Made by a program: the position numbers and the translations under genes. 64,000 nt of DNA from Terriglobia bacterium (GTDB lineage: Bacteria > Acidobacteriota > Terriglobia > Acidiferrales > UBA7541): positions 1,116,001 to 1,180,000 of the forward strand of contig JAIQGG010000002.1 in NCBI GenBank assembly GCA_020072785.1, in the 5' to 3' direction. Under the pieces are notes generated by a model, which was not told the DNA's origin, did not search any database, and saw only the letters and a program-made list of their open reading frames with translations. Every line of letters starts with the position of its first letter. The stretch's first letter is position 1. Shown in pieces: positions 26,646-35,176 of this stretch.

Positions 26646-27098
26646 TCAGTTGCCCCTTCCGGACTTGCGCGTCTTGGCCCGCGCCGCGGGCGGCGCCGGG
26701 CGCTTTTCCCGTTCGACCAGCGGCTTGAGATAAAGGGCCGGTGAATCTCCGTTGTCCAGGGGATAGGCGCGCAGCGCGTCGAGCGGGGTCTGCAGCACCA
26801 GCGAAAGGCGGCGGACATCCGCCTTCTGGGCCTCGGAGAGACGTTCTCCGTAGCGCGACAGGATCGCTTGGGTCCGCGTTTCGGCTTCGGCCTGGCTCGC
26901 GGGAGCGAGCTTGGGCGTGCTGGCGGGCTCTTGCGGGCTGGCCACGGCCACCTCTTGTGCGCCGGGTGTGGCCAGCAGCGCGCCCGGAACCAGCGTGCTG
27001 GCCGCCGAGGCCAGAGCCGCGCGCACCGCGAATTCGCGGCGCGAGATGGCCTGCCCCCGCCCGGAGGCCGGCTCCGGGATTTGTTTTTCGTCAGACAT
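26646..27098 (-). CDS. Tat-signal small protein, possible GatC-like partner of the amidase
   Basis: Protein of 150 residues with a twin-arginine signal: SRREF followed by the hydrophobic stretch AVRAALASAASTLVPGALLA. A Pro/Ala linker follows, then a helical domain (about 75-135) with LSEAQKADVRRL and LRAYPLDNGDSPALYLKPL. The last segment recalls the C-terminal belt of GatC-type amidotransferase subunits. It is one base upstream of the amidase, so the two are co-translated. The partner role is inference. ATG at 27098 was chosen because it gives a normal signal peptide n-region. Confidence 0.65.
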   Translation of the reverse strand: MSDEKQIPEPASGRGQAISRREFAVRAALASAASTLVPGALLATPGAQEVAVASPQEPASTPKLAPASQAEAETRTQAILSRYGERLSEAQKADVRRLSLVLQTPLDALRAYPLDNGDSPALYLKPLVEREKRPAPPAARAKTRKSGRGN

Positions 27099-27418
27099 AA
27101 AGTGTCCCTCCCCGAAGGCGCATAAAATTGCCACTGCGAGGCTACTGAATCATCGCAAAACGGTCAACCGGGGAAGTTGACACGCACTTGCACATGCACT
27201 TGCACTCCGCTTGCAGACATTCGCCCGCGCATTCGCGCAAGTAGCTGCTCTGCTAGCGGCGGCGCCATTTATCCCGCCCCGGCCGGGACGCTGTCACCTT
27301 CGCCGCCCGGCCACTCCTCTCTGTGAGACGCCCTTTAGCAAGTGTCAACTGGCATTAGAGATAACGCTCGGGTAGAATCTCGCCGGGCGGAACTTCCGTC
27401 CTTTCGCGGGAGCGCTTC
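27099..27418. other. 320-nt intergenic region left of the restriction-modification island
   Basis: No gene is visible. It holds a direct repeat of GCACTTGCAC (27184-27193 and 27196-27205), a single TGAGACG (27324-27330), and a -10-like TAGAAT (27373-27378) 40 nt before the mod start. No good -35 accompanies the TAGAAT. Confidence 0.4.
27184..27205. repeat. Short tandem direct repeat GCACTTGCAC
   Basis: Two exact 10-nt copies are separated by AT. They lie outside the left end of the restriction-modification genes. GCAC-rich short repeats also occur on the right side (33208-33338). Whether the two sides are related is not clear. Confidence 0.5.
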
Positions 27419-30064
27419 GTGGCCAAACAGAAACGACCAAAAGCACAGACCGACGTAAAATCCAGGAAACGCCCCATCGAACAGTACGACCACAAGGACA
27501 AAACCCGCGTCAACAATCCCCCCGTCGGCCTGGTCACTCCGCAGACCGATCCGCCCGTCACCTCGCGCAAGACCTACGAATACGACCCCCACCTCGACCC
27601 GCAGCTCGTCTGGGCCGGCAAGAAAGAGCACACCTCCTTCGAAATCCCCACCGTCTCCCTTCACGTCCACGAGCGCATTGACCCCCGCACGATCATCGAA
27701 GCCGTCCGCAAGCGCAACGGCGTCCCGCTCAAGCCCGCCCAGGGCTACCTCTTCGAAACCCGCGAAGAAAACCCGCCCCTCCGCGAAGCCGTGGACTTCT
27801 ACCGCCATCCCCACGGCTGGACCAACCGCCTCATCGCCGGTGACTCTCTCCTCGTCATGAACTCCCTCCTCGAAAAAGAAGGCATGGCCGGCCAGGTCCA
27901 AATGGTCTATATCGACCCGCCCTACGGCATCCGCTACGGCTCCAATTTCCAGCCCTTCGTCAATCGCCGCGACGTCAAAGACGGCAAGGACGAAGACCTC
28001 ACCCAGGAACCTGAAATGGTCCGCGCCTTTCGCGACACCTGGGAGCTCGGCATCCACTCCTATCTCACCTACCTCCGCGACCGCCTCCTCCTCGCCCGCG
28101 AACTCCTCCACGAATCCGGCTCCTGCTTCGTCCAAATCTCCGATGAAAACGTGCACTATGTCCGAGCATTGATGAATGAAGTTTTTGACAAAAAGAATTT
28201 CTGCGGCCTAATCGCTTTCAGAACTACCGGTGGCCAAAGCTCGCTGCTGCTCGCCTCATCGACAGACTACCTTGTGTGGTTCGCAAAGGACCGGGAACTC
28301 GCCGCACGCCGCTTTCGTCAGCCGACGCAGACGAAGGAGGGCGGCTTCGGTGGAACCGGACAGTACACCCTCGTCGAACCGCGTGACGGTAGCGGCGAGC
28401 CTCGTCAGATGACGAAGGTAGAGCTCCGGGATCCAGAATCCATTTCGCCGACACTACGAATCTTGGCACACGACACACTCTATTCGCAGGGCGCACCTTC
28501 CGATCCTGCCGATCGCATTTTTGAATTTCGTGGCAAGAAATACCAATGTCCGCCGAACACTCATTGGAAGACGAGTGTCAAGAACGGAGGCATGGATCGT
28601 CTTGCGAGGGCAAACCGAATACTGGTGCTCAGTGAAACGCTCCGCTATAAGCGGTACCTCGAAGATTATCCCGTATCGGAGCTAGACAACGTCTGGGAAG
28701 ACACCGGGACAAGCGGATTCGCCAGAAAAAAACAATTCGTAGTTGAGACGAACCCGAAGGTAATAGAGCGCTGCATCCTCATGACCACCGACCCCGGCGA
28801 CCTGGTCTTCGATCCAACCTGCGGCTCCGGCACAACCGCCTTTGTCGCGGAACAATGGGGCCGCCGCTGGATCACCTGCGACACTTCCCGCGTCGCCACC
28901 ACTCTCGCCAAACAACGCTTCATGGGCGCCACCTTCGACTACTACAAACTCGCGCATCCAGACGAAGGCGTCGGCAGTGGCTTCGAATACAAGAAAGTCC
29001 CCCACGTCACCCTCAAATCCATCGCCAACAACGAACCTCCCGGCGAGGAAACCCTATACGACCAGCCGCTCGTCGACAACTCCCGCGCCCGTATCTCCGG
29101 CCCCTTCACCGTTGAAGCCGTCCCCGCCCCCAACGTCAAATCCATTGACGACCTCCCTGTGGTTTGTCATCCCGAGCGCAGCGAGGGATCTGCTTTTTCC
29201 TCATCCCATTCCTCCGCCACCCCGCCGCAGCCCGCCGACGCCTCCATCGCCCGTTCCGGCTCCACTCTCCGCCAATCCGACTGGCGCGACGAACTACTCA
29301 AAACCGGCCTCCGCGGCAAAGGCGGCCAGATGATCAACTTCTCCCGCGTCGAGCCTCTCGGCGGCACCCGCTGGCTCCACGCCGATGCCGAAACCAAGGG
29401 AACAAACCCCGAACGCGTCGTCATCTCCTTCGGCCCCGACTACGCCCCGCTCGAACAGCGCCAGGTCGAATTGGCCTGGGAAGAAGCCCGCACCCTCCAT
29501 CCCAAACCGGAAATCCTCGTCTTCGCCGCCTTCCAGTTCGACCCCGAAGCCGCCAAGGACATCGACGACCTCACCAGGGAAAAAAGCGGCATGACCTTCC
29601 TCACCGCCCAGATGAACGCCGATCTCCTCACCGACGACCTCAAGAAAAAACGCTCCAGCAACCAATCCTTCTGGCTCGTCGGCCGCCCCGACGTGGATCT
29701 CCGCCAAATCAAATCCGGGGACGGCAAAGGCAAATACCAGGCCGAGGTCCGCGGCTTCGACTACTACAACACCCGCACCGGCGCCATCGAATCCGGCGAC
29801 ACCGCGAAGATCGCCATGTGGCTCCTCGATACTGACTACGATGGCCGCAGCCTCTATCCCCGTCAGGTCTTCTTTCCCCTGGCCGACGAAGACGAAGGCT
29901 GGGCCAAGCTGGCCAGAAATCTGAAAGCCGAAATCGATCCCGAACTGATCGAAGCCTATCGCGGCACCGTCTCTTTACCGTTTGCCCCGGGCGAACACAA
30001 ACGCATCGCCGTAAAAGTGATCGACGACCGCGGCATCGAAAGCCTGAAGGTTTTGCAGTTGTGA
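27419..30064 (+). CDS. Site-specific DNA methyltransferase (type III Mod-like, beta class)
   Basis: Protein of 881 residues, probably an N6-adenine or N4-cytosine methyltransferase. DPPY (166-169, MVYIDPPYGIRYGS) comes before the SAM motif FDPTCGSGTTAFVAEQWGRR (about 464-484), the beta-class order typical of type III Mod. Between them (about 243-455) lies the target-recognition region, whose base composition differs from the flanks. After residue 530 there is a further C-terminal domain, and residues about 583-593 (VCHPERSEGSAF) are encoded by an interspersed repeat. The start is GTG. Codon use is C-ending (CTC, CCC), unlike neighbours, which suggests transfer. The res gene follows at 175 nt. 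Confidence 0.9.
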   Translation: MAKQKRPKAQTDVKSRKRPIEQYDHKDKTRVNNPPVGLVTPQTDPPVTSRKTYEYDPHLDPQLVWAGKKEHTSFEIPTVSLHVHERIDPRTIIEAVRKRNGVPLKPAQGYLFETREENPPLREAVDFYRHPHGWTNRLIAGDSLLVMNSLLEKEGMAGQVQMVYIDPPYGIRYGSNFQPFVNRRDVKDGKDEDLTQEPEMVRAFRDTWELGIHSYLTYLRDRLLLARELLHESGSCFVQISDENVHYVRALMNEVFDKKNFCGLIAFRTTGGQSSLLLASSTDYLVWFAKDRELAARRFRQPTQTKEGGFGGTGQYTLVEPRDGSGEPRQMTKVELRDPESISPTLRILAHDTLYSQGAPSDPADRIFEFRGKKYQCPPNTHWKTSVKNGGMDRLARANRILVLSETLRYKRYLEDYPVSELDNVWEDTGTSGFARKKQFVVETNPKVIERCILMTTDPGDLVFDPTCGSGTTAFVAEQWGRRWITCDTSRVATTLAKQRFMGATFDYYKLAHPDEGVGSGFEYKKVPHVTLKSIANNEPPGEETLYDQPLVDNSRARISGPFTVEAVPAPNVKSIDDLPVVCHPERSEGSAFSSSHSSATPPQPADASIARSGSTLRQSDWRDELLKTGLRGKGGQMINFSRVEPLGGTRWLHADAETKGTNPERVVISFGPDYAPLEQRQVELAWEEARTLHPKPEILVFAAFQFDPEAAKDIDDLTREKSGMTFLTAQMNADLLTDDLKKKRSSNQSFWLVGRPDVDLRQIKSGDGKGKYQAEVRGFDYYNTRTGAIESGDTAKIAMWLLDTDYDGRSLYPRQVFFPLADEDEGWAKLARNLKAEIDPELIEAYRGTVSLPFAPGEHKRIAVKVIDDRGIESLKVLQL
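29166..29192. repeat. Interspersed palindromic repeat, copy inside mod
   Basis: The copy begins GTCATCCCGAGCG, continues CAGCGAGGGATCTG, and matches the 30207 copy at 23 of 27 positions. It is read in frame as VCHPERSEGS, a peptide often seen where this repeat lands inside genes. Confidence 0.75.
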
Positions 30065-30075
30065 TGTTCTTGTAG

Positions 30076-30096
30076 GGGCACGGCACTGCCGTGCCC
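30076..30096. repeat. 21-nt perfect inverted repeat after mod
   Basis: GGGCACGGCA and TGCCGTGCCC are exact reverse complements around a single C, preceded by TGTAG. The unit starts 12 nt after the mod stop. No T-run follows, so it looks like an interspersed palindromic repeat rather than a terminator. Confidence 0.7.
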
Positions 30097-30129
30097 GCTC
30101 TTTGGTTTTTGTTTTTGCCTTATGTAGAT

Positions 30130-30181
30130 GCCGGGCTTTCGCGTTTTCTGCGTCCCGGCGCTTTTAGCCGGGAAGCCCGGC
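30130..30181. repeat. Nested inverted repeat between mod and res
   Basis: Outer arms are GCCGGGCTT (30130-30138) and AAGCCCGGC (30173-30181). Inner arms are CCCGGC (30154-30159) and GCCGGG (30167-30172). The region could fold as a branched hairpin, as in REP/BIME-type mobile palindromes. Confidence 0.65.
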
Positions 30182-30206
30182 TCTTGGTTGGTCTTTTGCT
30201 GTTGCC

Positions 30207-30233
30207 GTCATTCCGAGCGGAGCGAGGAATCTC
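30207..30233. repeat. Interspersed palindromic repeat, copy just before res
   Basis: The copy begins GTCATTCCGAGCG, continues GAGCGAGGAATCTC, and is related to the copy inside mod. It ends 6 nt before the res ATG. GAGGA within it (30224-30228) is the only Shine-Dalgarno-like sequence for res. Confidence 0.75.
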
Positions 30234-30239
30234 TCTTCG

Positions 30240-33047
30240 ATGTCTGCACCATCCAGAACCATCGACCAGCTCATCATCAACTCCCCATACGAAGAGCCGC
30301 GCGAATACTGGAAACGCGACGCTGCATCCAAACTCTTTTCCCGAATCCCCGGCCGCCGCCCCGCGGGCTACATACGCGCAACGGAATCCTCAAAGGCCAT
30401 CGATGACCCCGGAATTTTTATCGAACTCCCTCTCCCCAACAAAATTCGTCCTCGCGTGAACGCCTGGCGCGAAGCCGACTACCCCGGCGTCTCCGGCATC
30501 ACCAAACGTCTCCTCAAACATTGGCGCGATCCTGAACAACGCGAAAACCGCCGCCTCTTCTTCTGCCAGCTCGAAGCCATCGAAACCTTAATCTGGCTCA
30601 CCGAGGCCCCCGCCTCAGAACGCGTAGGCATTATCATCCCCTCCGACGGCGGCGACTTCCCCCGCCTCTGCTCCAAAATGGCCACCGGTTCCGGCAAGAC
30701 CATCGTCATGGCCATGCTCATCGCCTGGCAGGTCTTAAACAAAGTCACCTACCCCCAGGACAAACGCTTCTCCAAGAACATTTTCATTGTCGCACCGGGA
30801 TTGACTGTCAAAAGCCGCCTTCAAGTCCTCAGTCCCGGCCCGAACGATTATTACAGGGAATTCAGCCTCATTCCGTCTGGCCTTGAGGACCCTCTTCGCC
30901 AGGGCAAATTCAAAATTGTCAATTGGCACAAACTTGATTGGGAATCTGAAGAACGTATCGCCAAACGGAAATCCGTCGATAAACGCGGCGCGCTAAGCGA
31001 CGAAGCCTACGTCCGCGAAGTCCTCGAAGACATGGCTACGGCCCAAAATATCGTCGTCATCAACGACGAAGCCCACCACGCTTGGCGCATCGCGCCCAAG
31101 TCCACCATCAAGGGCGTGGCCAAGGAGGACATTGAAGAGGCCACCAAGTGGGTCGGCGGCCTCGACCGCATTAACCGCACGCGGGGAATTCTCTCCTGCT
31201 TCGACTTTACAGCCACGCCCTTTGCGCCCACCGGCAAACGCAGCGGCGAGGAAACTCTGTTCCAGTGGATCGTCAGCGACTTTGGCCTCAATGACGCCAT
31301 CGAATCCGGCCTCGTCAAAACACCTCGCGTCGTCATTCGGGATGACGCCAAGCTCGGGAAAGACTTCAAATCCCGCCTCTACCATATCTACGCAGACCAG
31401 AGCGTCAAGGAGGACATCAATCAGAAAGTCGAACCTCATGTGCCTCTTCCGGATCTCGTAAATACCGCCTATACCATCCTGGGAAATGACTGGGACGAGA
31501 CTCGCAAGCGCTGGGAAAGCGAAGGTGCTCCCACGCCTCCCGTCATGATTACTGTCGCCAATCTCACGCACACCGCCGCACGCGTCGGGTACGCGCTGTC
31601 CCACAAGAAAATCCCCATTGAAAAACTCGGCGAACTGGAAGGGATCCTTCACATCGATTCCAAAGTCCTTGGCGAAGCCGAAGCCCAGGAAGAAGCTCCG
31701 GAAATCGAAACGAACGCTGCCGCCGAAGAGAGTTCTGAGGAAGAAACGGAAATACCCGCCAAAAAGCAGACGAAACAGCAGCGCGCTGAAACACTTCGCC
31801 GGATCGTCGACACGGTTGGCCAGGTAGGCCAGCCCGGCGAACAAATCCATGCCGTCATTTCCGTCGGCATGCTTTCGGAAGGTTGGGACGCCAAGACGGT
31901 TACGCACATCATGGGTCTTCGCGCATTCACCTCACAGCTTCTCTGCGAGCAGGTCGTAGGCCGGGGCCTCCGCCGCACCTCTTATGACGTGGATGCGAAA
32001 ACAGGCCTTTTCACCGCCGAATACGTCAACATTTTCGGCGTGCCTTTCACCTTCATGCCTCACGAAGGAGATGAGGACGCTCTTCCCCCGCCTCCACCGC
32101 AGCCCACTTCAAAAATTCAGCCTCTCCCCGAGCGCAAGGGCCTCGAAATCTCATGGCCGAACATCATTCGCATCGATCACGAGTACCGCCCGGAACTGAC
32201 CCTCGATCTTTCAAAGACCAAACCTCTGACTCTCGACGCGTACGAAACTCCAACGATTGCCGACCTTGCTCCCGTCATCGACGGTAAACCGGACGTCACG
32301 AAACTCACCAGTATTGATGTCGAAAAACTAGGCAGAGAACAGCGCATGCAGCGTGTCATTTTCCAGTCCGCCGCCGAAGTCTACGACCTGATGAAGCCCA
32401 ATTGGAAAGCCAATCGCGAATACCTTCTCGCTCAGGTCATTCGCCTCACGGAAAAATATCTTACTAGCGGCCAGATTGTCGTCTCCCCGCCGCTCTTCAG
32501 CCAGGACGAAGTCCGTCGCCGCATCCTCTACACCTTAAACATGACCAGGATCGTCCAGCATCTCTGGGAAGCCATCCGTTTTGAAAACGCGCTCGCCGTT
32601 GTTCCTGTCTTCGACAAGGAACGCCCCATCCGCTCCACCGGCGACATGCAGCCCTGGTTTACTCGCCGCCCCTGCGAGCCCGCTGTCCGTTCTCACATCA
32701 ATCTCTGCGTATTCGATTCCCGCTGGGAAGCCAGCGAAGCATTTGAGCTTGACCGCAATTCCAATGTCGCGGCGTGGGTCAAAAACGACCATCTGGGCTT
32801 TGAGGTCCTTTATGTTTTCAAAGGTGTCGTCCTCAAGTACCGCCCCGACTACCTCATCCGCCTCTCGAACGGCAAGATGTTGGTCCTCGAAGTCAAAGGC
32901 CAGGAAGGTCAGCAAGACGGGACCAAACGGGATTTCCTGCGGGAATGGGTTCAAGCCGTGAATGCCCACGGTGGCTTCGGCGTTTGGGATCACGATGTAT
33001 CCAGGTCCCCAGCCGATCTCGCTGGCATCCTGCAGCGCCACAACTAG
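30240..33047 (+). CDS. Type III-like restriction endonuclease subunit (DEAD/DEAH helicase plus nuclease)
   Basis: Protein of 935 residues. The superfamily 2 helicase core has Walker A ATGSGKT (148-154), DEAH box VVINDEAHHAW (about 273-283) and motif VI CEQVVGRGLRRTSYD. The C-terminus has a PD-(D/E)xK nuclease: RPDYLIRLSNGKMLVLEVKG (about 866-887), with D before and E-x-K after. An acidic Glu-rich insert lies near 475-510. It should translocate on and cut unmodified DNA together with Mod. The opening INSPYEEPREYW recalls the BPTD_3080-type restriction enzymes, from memory. Confidence 0.9.
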   Translation: MSAPSRTIDQLIINSPYEEPREYWKRDAASKLFSRIPGRRPAGYIRATESSKAIDDPGIFIELPLPNKIRPRVNAWREADYPGVSGITKRLLKHWRDPEQRENRRLFFCQLEAIETLIWLTEAPASERVGIIIPSDGGDFPRLCSKMATGSGKTIVMAMLIAWQVLNKVTYPQDKRFSKNIFIVAPGLTVKSRLQVLSPGPNDYYREFSLIPSGLEDPLRQGKFKIVNWHKLDWESEERIAKRKSVDKRGALSDEAYVREVLEDMATAQNIVVINDEAHHAWRIAPKSTIKGVAKEDIEEATKWVGGLDRINRTRGILSCFDFTATPFAPTGKRSGEETLFQWIVSDFGLNDAIESGLVKTPRVVIRDDAKLGKDFKSRLYHIYADQSVKEDINQKVEPHVPLPDLVNTAYTILGNDWDETRKRWESEGAPTPPVMITVANLTHTAARVGYALSHKKIPIEKLGELEGILHIDSKVLGEAEAQEEAPEIETNAAAEESSEEETEIPAKKQTKQQRAETLRRIVDTVGQVGQPGEQIHAVISVGMLSEGWDAKTVTHIMGLRAFTSQLLCEQVVGRGLRRTSYDVDAKTGLFTAEYVNIFGVPFTFMPHEGDEDALPPPPPQPTSKIQPLPERKGLEISWPNIIRIDHEYRPELTLDLSKTKPLTLDAYETPTIADLAPVIDGKPDVTKLTSIDVEKLGREQRMQRVIFQSAAEVYDLMKPNWKANREYLLAQVIRLTEKYLTSGQIVVSPPLFSQDEVRRRILYTLNMTRIVQHLWEAIRFENALAVVPVFDKERPIRSTGDMQPWFTRRPCEPAVRSHINLCVFDSRWEASEAFELDRNSNVAAWVKNDHLGFEVLYVFKGVVLKYRPDYLIRLSNGKMLVLEVKGQEGQQDGTKRDFLREWVQAVNAHGGFGVWDHDVSRSPADLAGILQRHN

Positions 33048-33605
33048 GTCGAAATACCACTAATCTATATAGACTCTGAGTACATTCTGCGTTATAGTGA
33101 TTCTGGTTTTGGCGCGGAGGAGATCGGACCTCGCCCCTTGTCCGTGCCACCGCCCGCCCCGCAACACTCCTTCCCCCTCCCACAACCCCTTTCAAATCAG
33201 CACTTCCGCACTCTTTCGTATCAACGGAAATCTACACGACTTAAAATTCTTTCGTTTCATACTCTTGCGCACTCTTTTGCACTGATTCGCACACAGCGCA
33301 ACACAACTCCCAATAAATCAATCTTTTGCGCACTCTTTGCTAAAAACACGGGGGGTGGGGGTAGTCTTGCTCCCTCTACCCAAAATCTTTTTCTTGGAAA
33401 AGGTCTCTCTGCCGAAACCCCTTCAACTCGTTTCTTTTCAGGGATGCTCGGGGCGTTCCGCCTGCGTTTCGGCGGTCTGCAGCGGGGAGACCACTTCGGG
33501 GTTGGCCCTGCGGATCGGCGCGCCTTCGCCGCCGCGGCTCCGGCTCTCCAAATGGAAATCGGCGCCGCACGCGCCACGGCGACACCAGCCCCCCGGGAGC
33601 GAGGA
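33048..33605. other. 558-nt gene-free region right of the restriction-modification island
   Basis: Base composition is markedly lower in GC than the surroundings (33185-33345 especially). It holds three copies of GCACTCTTT at exact 61-nt spacing and a G-rich run GGGGGGTGGGGG around 33350-33361. Neither strand has a reading frame with a start, ribosome site and plausible composition. It probably marks the right boundary of the island. Confidence 0.5.
33208..33338. repeat. Three GCACTCTTT repeats at 61-nt spacing
   Basis: Copies lie at 33208-33216, 33269-33277 and 33330-33338. The extended form is CTTGCGCACTCTTT with one or two mismatches in the outer copies. The intervening DNA is not clearly repeated. 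Confidence 0.55.
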
Positions 33606-34406
33606 CTACTCGGATTCCTGCAACGTGTGGATGTGCTGTTCGAGTGCCTGACAATATTCGCGCTCGATTTGCAGCTCGGTCTGCAGCTTTTTCACCAGCA
33701 TCTCCAGGCGCATGATCTCCGAGCGCAGCCGCTGGACCTCATGGCCGGCAGGCGCGGTCGGGCGCTGCGGCATGGGGAAGCTCGCAGGGCGCTGCGAGGG
33801 AGCAGAATGCACCGGCGGCGCGGCCGCCGGAGCGTGCGAGAAAGCGTCCGCGAGGGCGCGGGGCCAGGCCGACTCGCTCGCGTGCGTGGGCGGAGGCGGA
33901 GGAGCATAAGCGGGCGGCGGAGCGAAAAGATTGCTCAGCGCGTGTGGCGCTTGCGCGGATGCGTGCGCGGGCGGCGCGGCCGGGGCTTCCCCTGGGAACA
34001 GAAACGCCTTTACCCGGGCGATGAGCTCCTGCGGCTGAAAGGGCTTGCGGATCAATTCGTCGGCCTTCACGGCCACGGCCCTGTCGGCCACGCTCTTATT
34101 GACCACGCCCGACATCAGCAGCACGGGCGTCGCGCTGTAGAGTGGATTCTCCTTGATCTGACTGCACACGGAATAGCCGTCCTGATCGGGCATGATGACG
34201 TCGGTGATGACCGCGTCGGGAGGCGTGGCCTCGAATTGCGCCAGGGCCGAAGCCGCATCCGCGCAGGTGATGACGTGGATGTTCTCCTTGCGGAAAGCGA
34301 TCTTGATCACTTCGCGCATGGTGGCGCTGTCGTCGATGAAATAGACGGTCGGCGCGCGCTTCACGCCGGGATCTCCGGCGGGCGGCAAGGTAAACGTTTC
34401 GCTCAT
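33606..34406 (-). CDS. Response regulator with Pro/Ala linker and C-terminal coiled coil
   Basis: Protein of 266 residues. The receiver domain is about 18-132, with FIDDS as the acidic pocket, D69 in VITDVIMPD as phospho-acceptor and RKPF near its end. A Pro/Ala/His-rich linker (about 137-210) follows, then a heptad-like coiled coil (about 218-266, RLRSEIMRLEMLVKKLQTELQIE). There is no DNA-binding domain. Receiver-coil proteins such as FrzS act in polar motility control, which is a parallel rather than proof. It is the last gene of the Pil-Chp-like operon; its ATG overlaps the preceding stop (ATGA). Confidence 0.85.
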   Translation of the reverse strand: MSETFTLPPAGDPGVKRAPTVYFIDDSATMREVIKIAFRKENIHVITCADAASALAQFEATPPDAVITDVIMPDQDGYSVCSQIKENPLYSATPVLLMSGVVNKSVADRAVAVKADELIRKPFQPQELIARVKAFLFPGEAPAAPPAHASAQAPHALSNLFAPPPAYAPPPPPTHASESAWPRALADAFSHAPAAAPPVHSAPSQRPASFPMPQRPTAPAGHEVQRLRSEIMRLEMLVKKLQTELQIEREYCQALEQHIHTLQESE

Positions 34407-35176
34407 GGCGCTTCCTTGTCTGCCATGTCGCGCTGGCTCTCGTCGAACTCGCGCATGGCGTCGAGCATCAAGTCGGTCGAGGAACGCAGAACCGTGCGTT
34501 GCCCGGAGCTGGAGCCGTACAGGAACTTGTACACGCCCTCTCCGTTCTGCACGCAGCTCTTCAGTATGTGGATGACGGCTTCGTCGCCGAACAACGCGCC
34601 GCACTCCGCGTGGCAGATCTCCCCGGCATCGAAAAAAATTACCCCGTCGAGCCCGGTGGCGTTGATGTGCAGCGCCCCCGTCTGGCGGGCCTGCACCAGG
34701 AGCTGGATGACGCCGGGAAGATCGTGGTGCGTGAGGCTGCCGCTCAGGCTGGTATCGGCCTGCGGCAGCATCTGCGTGGGCTGGAAGCCCTCGATCTTGC
34801 TGACCAGGAGGCTCTTGATGTGCGCGGCGATGACCGCGGGGCTGCGCTTGCGGTCGATATAGTCCTCGCAGCCCGCCTGGAAAGCCTCCATCAGGGCGCG
34901 CTGGTTGCCGTCGCCCAGAGCGATGACCGGCAGGGTGGCGTTCTTCGGATCGGCATGGACGATCTGCGCGATTTCCAGAGCGCCCATCTCGCGCAGGTTC
35001 GTGGCGCAGAGAATCGCCGCGGGCGTGTCGTACTCGAGCATGGTGAGGGCGTAGGCCGGCTGCGTGGAGCTCACCACATCAAAGCCTTCCTGTTTCAGCG
35101 CGTCCCCCAGGCGCTTCGCGAAATAGACATTCGTGTCGATCAAAAGAATTTTGGGCGGGCGTCCGGGCAGGCTCAT
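34403..35176 (-). CDS. Pseudo-receiver plus DUF4388 (PatA-like) protein
   Basis: Protein of 257 residues. The first 120 residues have a receiver-like fold (ILLIDTNVYFAKRLGDALKQ), but the phospho-acceptor position reads ILCATN, with no aspartate near residue 58. It therefore should not be phosphorylated by the normal route. Residues about 145-235 match DUF4388: SGSLTHHDLPGVIQLL, GALHI and GVIFFDAGEICHAECG. DUF4388 domains occur in PatA-type and type IV pilus-associated regulators. It overlaps the CheW upstream and the receiver-coil gene downstream by 4 nt each. Confidence 0.82.
   Translation of the reverse strand: MSLPGRPPKILLIDTNVYFAKRLGDALKQEGFDVVSSTQPAYALTMLEYDTPAAILCATNLREMGALEIAQIVHADPKNATLPVIALGDGNQRALMEAFQAGCEDYIDRKRSPAVIAAHIKSLLVSKIEGFQPTQMLPQADTSLSGSLTHHDLPGVIQLLVQARQTGALHINATGLDGVIFFDAGEICHAECGALFGDEAVIHILKSCVQNGEGVYKFLYGSSSGQRTVLRSSTDLMLDAMREFDESQRDMADKEAP

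Noticed and set aside
30076-30096. Palindrome after mod as a Rho-independent terminator
   Set aside because: The stem is perfect but the loop is one base and no T-run follows. It sits in a cluster of interspersed repeats instead.
33208-33338. Possible CRISPR array (three repeats, constant 61-nt period)
   Set aside because: Repeats are only 9-14 nt and only three in number, without cas genes. Spacing without longer repeats does not fit a CRISPR array.
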